Shown piece by piece: positions 23,905 to 31,106 of a stretch of 64,000 nucleotides of DNA (position 1 is its first letter; each line of letters starts with the position of its first letter). The notes under the pieces were generated by a model, which was not told where the DNA came from, made no database searches, and saw only the letters and a program-made list of their open reading frames with translations. This DNA comes from Paucibacter sp. PLA-PC-4 (GTDB lineage: Bacteria > Pseudomonadota > Gammaproteobacteria > Burkholderiales > Burkholderiaceae_C), in contig NZ_JAPFGP010000001.1 of the NCBI RefSeq assembly GCF_026241155.1, positions 1 to 64,000 on the forward strand, written 5' to 3'. Made by a program: the position numbers and the translations under genes.

Positions 23905-26091
23905 ATGAAGTCCCAGCAAGATCGCCGCAGTTTTCTGCGCAGCCTCGCCGCCGGCGCCGGTGCTTCGGCCGCCCTGGCCAGTTTCCCGCCCGCCATCCAG
24001 CGTGCGCTGGCCATCCCCGCCAACCACCGCAGCGGTACGCTCAACGATGTTGAACACATCGTGATCCTGACCCAGGAGAACCGCAGCTTCGACCACTACT
24101 TCGGCACGCTGGCCGGCGTCCGAGGATTCAGTGACCCCTTCCCTGTGCCGGTGCTGGATCGCCCGGGCACCTTCACGCGCAAGAGCGTGTTCGTTCAGCC
24201 CATCGGCACAGGTGCGCCGGTGCCGGGCCGCCCGGAGTGGGGCGGTGGCCGCACTGCGATCGCGCCCTTCCATCTGAACACCGAGCAGGACTTCTCCGTG
24301 ATGCGCGTGGCCGGCACGCCGCACAGCTGGCCTGATTCACAGGCCGCCTGGGACCTGGGCCGCATGAACAACTGGCCTAAGGCCAAGCAGAACCACTCGA
24401 TGGGCCACTACGCCCGCGCGGACCTGCCGTTCCAGTTCGCGCTGGCCGAGGCCTTCACGCTGTGCGACCACTACCACTGCGCCACCCAGACCGGCACCAA
24501 CACCAATCGCCTGTTCCTGTGGACCGGCCATAACGACCCGCTGGCCGTGGCCGGCGGCCCGTCAACTGACAACAGCCGCGACAGCTTTAACACCAATCCT
24601 GCGACCGACTACACCTGGATCACCTATGTCGAGCGCCTGCAGGACGCGGGCATCAGCTGGCAGGTCTACCAGAACATGGCGGACAATTTCACCGACAACC
24701 CACTGGCGGGTTTCCGGCCCTTCCGCGACGCCTGGTACCAGCGCCCCGGCTACTCGCAGGTGCTGCGCGAGCGCGGCGTCAGCACGCGCGACCTCGACAA
24801 GCTCAAGGCCGACGTGCTGGCCGACAAGCTGCCCCAGGTCAGCTGGATCGTTGCCACCGCCGAAGGCTCCGAGCACCCCGGCCCCTCCAGCCCGGCCTCT
24901 GGCGCGGATTACACGGCCCGCGTGCTGGACGCGCTGACGGCCAATCCGGAGGTCTGGAGCAAGACCGTATTCCTGGTCAACTTCGATGAGAACGACGGCT
25001 TCTTTGACCATATGCCGCCGCCGGCCGCGCCGTCCTACGAGCTCTATGACGCCGACCCGAGCCGCGCCCGCCTGGCCGGCGCCTCGACGGTCGATACCGT
25101 AGGCGAGTACCACCATCACCTGAACGGCTCGAACGCGCTCTATCACCACCGTCCCTACGGCCTGGGCCCACGCGTGCCGATGTATGTGATCTCGCCCTGG
25201 AGCAAGGGCGGCTGGGTCAATTCTCAGGTGGCTGATCACAGCTCGGTGCTCCGCTTCATCGAGGCACGCTTCGGCGTGCAAGAGCCGCTTATCAGCCCCT
25301 GGCGCCGCGCGGTCAGCGGCGATCTGCAGAGCTGCTTTGACTTCCGCAATCCGGAGGACCAGCCCTTCATCCACCTGCTGCCCGAGACCGCCGCGTTGCG
25401 CGAGCGCGCCCGCGCGCTAACCAAGACCAAAACCCCGGCGACCCCGTCTAGCCTGACGGCGCCACTGCAGGAAGAGGGCGTGCGTCCGGCCCGCGCACTG
25501 CCTTACGAGCTGCAGGTGCAGGCCCGCCAGGACGGCGCCAGCCTGCTGCTCCGATTTGAGAACGAGGGTGAGGCCGGCGCGGTCTTCCATGTCTACGACC
25601 GCCTGGCGCTGGGCGCGCTGCCGCGCCGCTACACGGTGGAGGCCGGCAAGCAGTTGGAGGGGCGCTGGACGCCGGCCACCGGAAGTTACGACCTCTGGGT
25701 GCTAGGCCCCAACGGCTTCCATCGCCACTTCACTGGCTCGCTGACTCCGGTGACCAACAAGCCCCGGCCCGAGATCGAGGCCCGCAGCGACCGTGTCTAC
25801 GGTGAGTTGCTGCTGCGCCTGCACAACCATGGCACGGTGGCGGCCAGCTTCGAGCTGCGCGCGCTGAAGTACAGCGACGAGCCTGTGCAGCTGCACAAGG
25901 TGGCCGCTGGCGCCTCGCTGGAGCTGCGCCTGCCGCTGGCCGAGAGCCGCCACTGGTACGACCTCTCGGTCAAGGTGCGCGAACTGGCCGGCTTCAGCCG
26001 CCGCCTCGCCGGCCATATCGAGACCGGTGAGGCCTCGATCAGCGACCCGGCCCTGGGTGGCCCGGCTGTGCTTGACCAATACCGCCCCTGA
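23905..26091 (+). CDS. Tat-exported phosphocholine-type phospholipase C
   Basis: The 728-residue enzyme has a Tat signal (DRRSFLRSLAAGAGAS). The phosphoesterase domain has VEHIVILTQENRSFDHYFGTL (metal and nucleophile region), HNDPLA and LVNFDENDGFFDHMPPP. Two C-terminal DUF756-type b-domains follow (about residues 520-610 and 625-715). It cleaves phosphatidylcholine or sphingomyelin outside the cell, freeing phosphocholine. An AGGAG site lies upstream. A PEP-CTERM protein gene follows 33 bases later. Confidence 0.93.
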   Translation: MKSQQDRRSFLRSLAAGAGASAALASFPPAIQRALAIPANHRSGTLNDVEHIVILTQENRSFDHYFGTLAGVRGFSDPFPVPVLDRPGTFTRKSVFVQPIGTGAPVPGRPEWGGGRTAIAPFHLNTEQDFSVMRVAGTPHSWPDSQAAWDLGRMNNWPKAKQNHSMGHYARADLPFQFALAEAFTLCDHYHCATQTGTNTNRLFLWTGHNDPLAVAGGPSTDNSRDSFNTNPATDYTWITYVERLQDAGISWQVYQNMADNFTDNPLAGFRPFRDAWYQRPGYSQVLRERGVSTRDLDKLKADVLADKLPQVSWIVATAEGSEHPGPSSPASGADYTARVLDALTANPEVWSKTVFLVNFDENDGFFDHMPPPAAPSYELYDADPSRARLAGASTVDTVGEYHHHLNGSNALYHHRPYGLGPRVPMYVISPWSKGGWVNSQVADHSSVLRFIEARFGVQEPLISPWRRAVSGDLQSCFDFRNPEDQPFIHLLPETAALRERARALTKTKTPATPSSLTAPLQEEGVRPARALPYELQVQARQDGASLLLRFENEGEAGAVFHVYDRLALGALPRRYTVEAGKQLEGRWTPATGSYDLWVLGPNGFHRHFTGSLTPVTNKPRPEIEARSDRVYGELLLRLHNHGTVAASFELRALKYSDEPVQLHKVAAGASLELRLPLAESRHWYDLSVKVRELAGFSRRLAGHIETGEASISDPALGGPAVLDQYRP

Positions 26092-26124
26092 ATCCCTGAA
26101 CCCCTAACACTTCACGAGTCCATC

Positions 26125-26787
26125 ATGAAAATCAAAAACCTTATCGCGAGCACCCTGCTGGGCCTCGTCGCCGGTCTCAGCCAGGCTGCCGTCTACGACC
26201 AGAACCTGATCGTCAATGGCGGTGCCGAACAGGGCACCAGTGGCTGGAATGGCTTCGATGAGTACGACTTCGTCCAGTCGGTCAGCTACGGCAATAACTG
26301 GGTCAAGCCCAGCGAGCCGGGTCCGGCCGACCGTGGCGCCCAGATGTTCACCGGTCTGGGCGCGCGCGCGGTGGCCTGGCAGTCGCTGGACTTGGATCAG
26401 CTCTCCGGCGCCGGGGACAGCTTCAAACTCAGCGGCTGGCTGGGCGGCTGGCAGGAGCAGGGCGACAACGCCAAGCTCTTCGTGTCGTTTCTGGACCTGT
26501 CCGGCCAGATGCTCGGCAGCACCGAGATCGGCCCGCTGAGCCCGGCCGATCGCGGCAACCAGACCGGCCTGTTCTATCGCGAGGCCAGCGGCCTGCTTCC
26601 GACCCAGACCGCCACCCTGCAGTTCTGGCTGACGATGGAGCGTCTGGGCGGCGGCGACAACGACGGCTACGCCGACAATCTGTCCTTTGTGCTGAGCGCA
26701 GCGCCGGTGCCCGAGCCCTCGACCTACGGCCTGATGGCCCTGGGACTGGTGGCGGTGGGTGTGGTGGTGCGCCGCCGCAAGGCCTGA
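26125..26787 (+). CDS. PEP-CTERM sorting-domain protein
   Basis: The 220-residue secreted protein has a signal peptide (LIASTLLGLVAGLSQA). The N-GGAEQGTSGW start and beta-rich body are typical of carbohydrate-binding-like PEP-CTERM proteins. The C-terminal sorting signal is VPEPSTYGLMALGLVAVGVVV followed by RRRKA. Exosortase would cut at PEP and place it on the surface or in the matrix; no exosortase gene lies in this window. It directly follows phospholipase C and may share its transcript. Confidence 0.9.
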   Translation: MKIKNLIASTLLGLVAGLSQAAVYDQNLIVNGGAEQGTSGWNGFDEYDFVQSVSYGNNWVKPSEPGPADRGAQMFTGLGARAVAWQSLDLDQLSGAGDSFKLSGWLGGWQEQGDNAKLFVSFLDLSGQMLGSTEIGPLSPADRGNQTGLFYREASGLLPTQTATLQFWLTMERLGGGDNDGYADNLSFVLSAAPVPEPSTYGLMALGLVAVGVVVRRRKA

Positions 26788-26794
26788 GGGGTCA

Positions 26795-27184
26795 TCAGCC
26801 CATCGGCGAGCACAGTTCCACCAGCGAGCCGTCTGGGCAGCGCACATAAGCGACGGTCTGGCCCCAGGGCTTGACGGTCGGCGCGGCCAGGCCGGTGGCG
26901 CCGGCGGCCACAGCGCGCTCATAGGCCGCTGCCACATCGCCTGTGGTGAAGCCGATCTCCATGCCTAGAGGGCGGGGGCTGGCGTCGGCGGCGACATAGT
27001 CGCCGCCGACGCTCTCCCGTGCGGTCGCATGGTCGACAAACGCCAGCGCGGTGGCGCCGGTCTCGAGTTCGCCATAGGCGCCGGACTCGTGAAGGAAGCG
27101 GCGCTGCAGGCCGAATGCGCGCTCGTAGAAGTCCAGCGAGGCGGCGACGTCGGCGACGTAGACGAGGGTGTAGGCGAAGTTCAT
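26795..27184 (-). CDS. VOC-family (glyoxalase-like) protein
   Basis: The 129-residue protein has the paired beta-alpha-beta-beta-beta modules of the vicinal-oxygen-chelate fold: FAYTLVYVADVAASLDFYERAFG, LETGATALAFVDH, then GFTTGDVAAAYERAVAAGA, TVKPWGQTVAYVRCPDGSLVEL with a likely metal Glu at the end. A specific reaction cannot be assigned. It is convergent with the PEP-CTERM gene. Confidence 0.85.
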   Translation of the reverse strand: MNFAYTLVYVADVAASLDFYERAFGLQRRFLHESGAYGELETGATALAFVDHATARESVGGDYVAADASPRPLGMEIGFTTGDVAAAYERAVAAGATGLAAPTVKPWGQTVAYVRCPDGSLVELCSPMG

Positions 27185-27262
27185 CGGGCTTGGCTCCTAA
27201 GCATAGATGGGTGGTGACATCTTGCGCGGCCTCTGCTGACAGCCGCTGTCAGCATTGCCCTT

Positions 27263-28612
27263 ATGCTGCGCGCCATGACTTTGCACCATGGTGTCCCTCG
27301 ACGCAGCCTGCTGATCGCGGCGGCGGGGACAGGTCTTGCCAGTCTGGCGGCCGGCCTGCAGCTGCCGCCGCTGGCCTTCACGAGCCGTCAGCTGGTCAAT
27401 GGGCTGACCGTGATGGCGCTGCCGGTAGCCAGCACCAGTGTCAGCGTGCAGCTCTGGTACCGGGTCGGCAGCAAGCACGATCCAGCGGGGCGCTCCGGCC
27501 TAGCCCATCTGTTCGAGCACCTGATGTTCAAGAGCACGCGGCATATGGCGAACGAGCAGTTCGATCGCATGACCGAGGATGTCGGCGGCAACAACAACGC
27601 CTTCACCGCTGAGGACATGACGGTCTACCACTGCACGGTGCCGTCCAACCACCTGGAGCCGGTGCTCTGGGCCGAGGCCGAGCGCATGGCCAATCTGAAC
27701 CTGGACCAGGCCAATTTCGACAGCGAGCGGGAGGTCGTCAAGGAGGAGTTCCGCCAGCGCGTGCTGGCCGATCCCTATGGCCTGCTGTTCAACGCGATAT
27801 CGAGCTACGGCTATCAGCAGCATCCCTACAAGCGGCCGGTGATCGGCAATATCGCCGAGCTCGACGCCGCTACGCTGCGTGATGTGCGTGAGTTTCACAG
27901 CGCCTTCTACCGGCCGGACAACGCGCTGCTGATCGTCGCCGGCGAGTTTGATGCAAGCCAGCTGGATCGCTGGGTCGACCACTACTTCGGCAGCATCCGC
28001 GCGCCGGCGAGCCCGGTGCCCAAGATCGCCAGCGCCGAGCCGCGGCGCGCGCGCGAGGAGTTTCATCATCTGCCGGCCCGAGCGCCGCTGCCGGCAGCGC
28101 TGGTCATCTGGCAGGGGCCCAAGGCGGCCAGCGAGCTGGCCCCGGCGCTCCAGGTGGCCCAGGCCCTGCTGGCCCAGGGTGATTCGGCCCGGCTGACCGA
28201 GGCCTTGGTATACCGGCAGCGGGTCGCACAAAGCGTGGGATTCGACGCGCTGCTGAATGCCGATGCCGGTCTGCTGGCCGCCTACGCGGTCTCGACCGGC
28301 GCCTTGAGCGGCGAACTTCTGCTCAAACAACTGGTGGCCGAGGTCGAGCGCCTCGCCCATGAGCCGGTGCTGCCCGAGGAGTTGGCCAAGGCCAAGGCTC
28401 AGCTGCTCAACAAGCTGCTGGTGGAGCGCGAGACGCCAGAGGGCCGCGCGCTGGCCCTGGGCCATGCCTTGCTGCTGCGGGGCGACGCAAGCCTGGCCGA
28501 GCGGGAGCTGGCGCAGCTGCAGGCGGTCGGCGTGGCCGATGTGCAGCGAGCACTGCGCCGCCATGTCTTGCAGGCTGCCAAGGTCTCAGTGCTGTACGGA
28601 GACAAGCGATGA
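27263..28612 (+). CDS. M16-family zinc peptidase, catalytic partner
   Basis: The 449-residue protein has an export signal and the inverted zinc motif H82-L-F-E-H86, with the further glutamate ligand in FDSEREVVKEEF. ATGs at 27263 and 27275 are both possible; both precede an RRSLLIAAAGTG segment resembling a Tat signal. It probably degrades peptides in the periplasm together with the product of the next gene, which lacks the motif. Its stop overlaps that gene's start (ATGA). Confidence 0.9.
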   Translation: MLRAMTLHHGVPRRSLLIAAAGTGLASLAAGLQLPPLAFTSRQLVNGLTVMALPVASTSVSVQLWYRVGSKHDPAGRSGLAHLFEHLMFKSTRHMANEQFDRMTEDVGGNNNAFTAEDMTVYHCTVPSNHLEPVLWAEAERMANLNLDQANFDSEREVVKEEFRQRVLADPYGLLFNAISSYGYQQHPYKRPVIGNIAELDAATLRDVREFHSAFYRPDNALLIVAGEFDASQLDRWVDHYFGSIRAPASPVPKIASAEPRRAREEFHHLPARAPLPAALVIWQGPKAASELAPALQVAQALLAQGDSARLTEALVYRQRVAQSVGFDALLNADAGLLAAYAVSTGALSGELLLKQLVAEVERLAHEPVLPEELAKAKAQLLNKLLVERETPEGRALALGHALLLRGDASLAERELAQLQAVGVADVQRALRRHVLQAAKVSVLYGDKR

Positions 28613-30081
28613 GGCGCCGCCGCCTGCTGGCCGGGCTGCTGGCGGCGCCGCTACCGCCGGGCCTGCTGTGGGCACAGCGATTCGACCAGATGCCCGCACC
28701 TGGCCCGGCGCGGCCCTTGCCCCAGCCCCGGCTGCAGGAGTTGCGCCTGAGCAATGGCCTGCGCATGGTGCTGGCACAGCGGCGCGGCGTACCGCTGGTA
28801 ACGGTCGAGCTGCTGCTGGGCCAGGCTGGCAGCCTGCTAGACCCGCAGGGTAAGGCGGGGCTGTCGCAGTTGGGTCTGCTGATGCTCAGCAAGGGCGCGC
28901 GACGCGAGGGCCAGGCGGTCGATGCGGCCGATATTGCCTTCGTCGCCGAGAGCCTGGGTGCTAGCCTCGAGATCGGTGACGGCAGCACCTCGGGGAGCCT
29001 GGGACTGACCCTGGCGACGCCGCAGCTGGACGACGGCCTGGCTCTGCTTGCCGATCTCTTGCAGCGGGCCACGCTGCCGCCGGCCGAGATCGAACGCGCC
29101 CGCGCCGAGCTGATCGCCAGCTTCCGGCTCAGCCTGTCCGATCCGGCCCTGCTGGCCCAACTGCTGGGCCAGCGCCTGTTCTGGGGCGACAGCCCCGCCG
29201 GCCAGATCGCGACGCCGGCCAGCCTGGCACGGCTGCGCCGGGAGGATCTGTTGGCCTTTCAGCGCCAGCAACTGCGGCCGGATTCCACAACACTGATACT
29301 GGCCGGCGACCTCGATCTGGGCCAGGCGCGTGCGCTGGCCGAGTCGCACTTTGGCGATTGGCGCAGCCTGCGCCCGGCCGGCCCGGCATTGCAGCCGCTG
29401 CGCGCGCAGCCGCTGCCGGTGCGGACCGTGCTACTGGATCTGAGCGGGGCCGGCCAGAGCGCAGTGCAACTGCTGGCGCCTTATCCCGGCAGCGAGGATG
29501 CGGCCGCCCAGCGCACCGGCATGCTGGCCAATGCGGTGCTGGGTCAGGGCTACTCGGCGCGGCTGAGTCAGGAGGTGCGCATCAAGCGCGGCCTCAGCTA
29601 CGGCGCGGTCAGCCAGGTCGAGACCCTGCCCGGCGCCGGCACGCTGAGCGCCTATACCCAGACTCAGCACGGCCGGGCCGGCGAAGTGGCACGGCTGATG
29701 GCCGCCGAGCTGGTGCGGCTGGGCCGAGAGCCGGTCGGCGAGACCGAGCTGGCGGCGCGGCGCGCCAGCCTGATCGGCGCCTATGCGCGCCAGCTTGAGA
29801 CCACCGCGGGTCTGGCCGGCCTGGTCTCCGAGCATCTTCAGCAGGGCCGGGACCTGGCCACGCTGGCCCAGCTCCCGCAGCAACTGGCGGCGGTGCGTGC
29901 CGAGCCGCTGCGCGAGTTCGCGGCGCGCTACTGGCGCGCCGACAGCCTGCGCACCGTGGTCGTCAGCGATCTGAAGGAGGCTGGCGCCGACCTGCGCCAG
30001 CTCGATCCGGGCGCTTGGGTGATTCCTTTCGAGCAGCTCGATCTGGGAAATCCGTCACTGCGGCGGCCGGCCGGGCGCTGA
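28609..30081 (+). CDS. M16-family peptidase-like protein, non-catalytic partner
   Basis: The 490-residue protein is an exported M16 homologue (signal RRRRLLAGLLAAPLPPGLLWA). The position of HxxEH reads GLSQLGLLM, so no zinc site is formed. The second M16 domain retains the R/Y pair region in VRIKRGLSYGAVS. Bacterial M16 pairs of one active and one inactive subunit form heterodimers. The 4-base overlap with the catalytic gene supports equal expression. Confidence 0.88.
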   Translation: MRRRRLLAGLLAAPLPPGLLWAQRFDQMPAPGPARPLPQPRLQELRLSNGLRMVLAQRRGVPLVTVELLLGQAGSLLDPQGKAGLSQLGLLMLSKGARREGQAVDAADIAFVAESLGASLEIGDGSTSGSLGLTLATPQLDDGLALLADLLQRATLPPAEIERARAELIASFRLSLSDPALLAQLLGQRLFWGDSPAGQIATPASLARLRREDLLAFQRQQLRPDSTTLILAGDLDLGQARALAESHFGDWRSLRPAGPALQPLRAQPLPVRTVLLDLSGAGQSAVQLLAPYPGSEDAAAQRTGMLANAVLGQGYSARLSQEVRIKRGLSYGAVSQVETLPGAGTLSAYTQTQHGRAGEVARLMAAELVRLGREPVGETELAARRASLIGAYARQLETTAGLAGLVSEHLQQGRDLATLAQLPQQLAAVRAEPLREFAARYWRADSLRTVVVSDLKEAGADLRQLDPGAWVIPFEQLDLGNPSLRRPAGR

Positions 30082-30100
30082 GGCCCCTTAATGACAGCGG

Positions 30101-30270
30101 CTAGAATAGGCCTCGTCATTGGGGAGTAGCCGCTGTAGCGATCATCCCGCTGCAGGCCCGCGTCAACACACTTGGTTCGTGAGAACCATGGCGCGGGCAG
30201 TGCCCACACCTGGCAAGACCTTTGACCATGCACCCTCGGTAACGGCCGGAGGCGGCATGGTCAATGCTGC
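30101..30270 (+). ncRNA. yybP-ykoY manganese riboswitch
   Basis: A TAGAAT (30102-30107) suits a -10 box. The class signature GGGGAGTAGCC starts at 30121. Downstream come CCCGCGTCAACAC, a hairpin closed by GGTTC/GAACC, and CCTGGCAAGACCTTTG (about 30208-30224), matching the yybP-ykoY aptamer. A perfect 10-bp stem, TTGACCATGC (30222-30231) with GCATGGTCAA (30255-30264), overlaps the aptamer's 3' end and looks like the expression platform. It lacks a T tract, so control is probably translational or through Rho. The downstream TMEM165/GDT1-type gene is a known target class. Confidence 0.88.
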
Positions 30271-30297
30271 ACTTGCAGGCCGTGGAGTGTTCTCGCA

Positions 30298-30879
30298 ATG
30301 GAAGCCTTTCTCGTCTCGACCGGCATCGTGGCCCTCGCAGAAATCGGGGACAAGACCCAACTCTTGGCCTTCTTGCTGGCCGCGCGCTTTCGCAAGCCTT
30401 TGCCAATCTGTCTGGGCATCCTGATCGCCACCGCCGTCAACCATGCCGGTGCCGGCGCGCTGGGCGCCTGGATTACCACACAGCTGAGCCCGCAGACGCT
30501 GCGCTGGGGTCTGGGACTGGGCTTTCTGGCGATGGCCGTCTGGACCCTGATCCCCGACAAGATCGACGAAGAAGAGGAGGGCGGCAAGGGCCTGAAACTG
30601 GGCGTGTTGGGCACCACGATCGTGGCCTTCTTCCTCGCCGAGATGGGCGACAAGACCCAGATCGCCACCGTCGCGCTGGCCGCGCAGTTCCAAGCTTTCG
30701 TGGCCGTAGTTGCCGGCACGACGCTGGGCATGATGATCGCCAACGTGCCCGCAGTGCTACTGGGCGACCGCATCGCGGGTCGCATCCCGGTGCGTCTGGT
30801 GCATGGCATCGCGGCGCTGATCTTTGCGGTGATCGGGGTGGCGACCTTGGCTGGCGCGGGTGCCAGTTTCGGCCTCTGA
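30298..30879 (+). CDS. TMEM165/GDT1 (UPF0016) family manganese exporter
   Basis: The 193-residue membrane protein has about six helices arranged as two repeats, each with the ion-binding motif E-x-G-D-K-T (residues 15-20 and 115-120). An acidic loop DEEEEGG separates the halves. Bacterial members such as Vibrio MneA export Mn2+. The manganese riboswitch immediately upstream agrees with that role. A GTGGAG site lies 10 bases before the ATG. Confidence 0.92.
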   Translation: MEAFLVSTGIVALAEIGDKTQLLAFLLAARFRKPLPICLGILIATAVNHAGAGALGAWITTQLSPQTLRWGLGLGFLAMAVWTLIPDKIDEEEEGGKGLKLGVLGTTIVAFFLAEMGDKTQIATVALAAQFQAFVAVVAGTTLGMMIANVPAVLLGDRIAGRIPVRLVHGIAALIFAVIGVATLAGAGASFGL

Positions 30880-31106
30880 TGCACGTCTAACGCAGCATCG
30901 GACAGACGGCAAGTGCTATTGGTTTGGCGGCTGGCACGCGCGATGCTGGCCCGCAACGTCGAGGGTTTCCCGCAGCCATGGTGCGCGCTGTGGAGCAAAA
31001 AATCCGCAACGCGAACTTCATATCGACTTGAGGTTGGGCTTACCAGTCCGGCCCGCAGCCTACTGAACCAGCACCCCCTGTTCATTCCCGTAGAGAGAGG
31101 ATCCCC

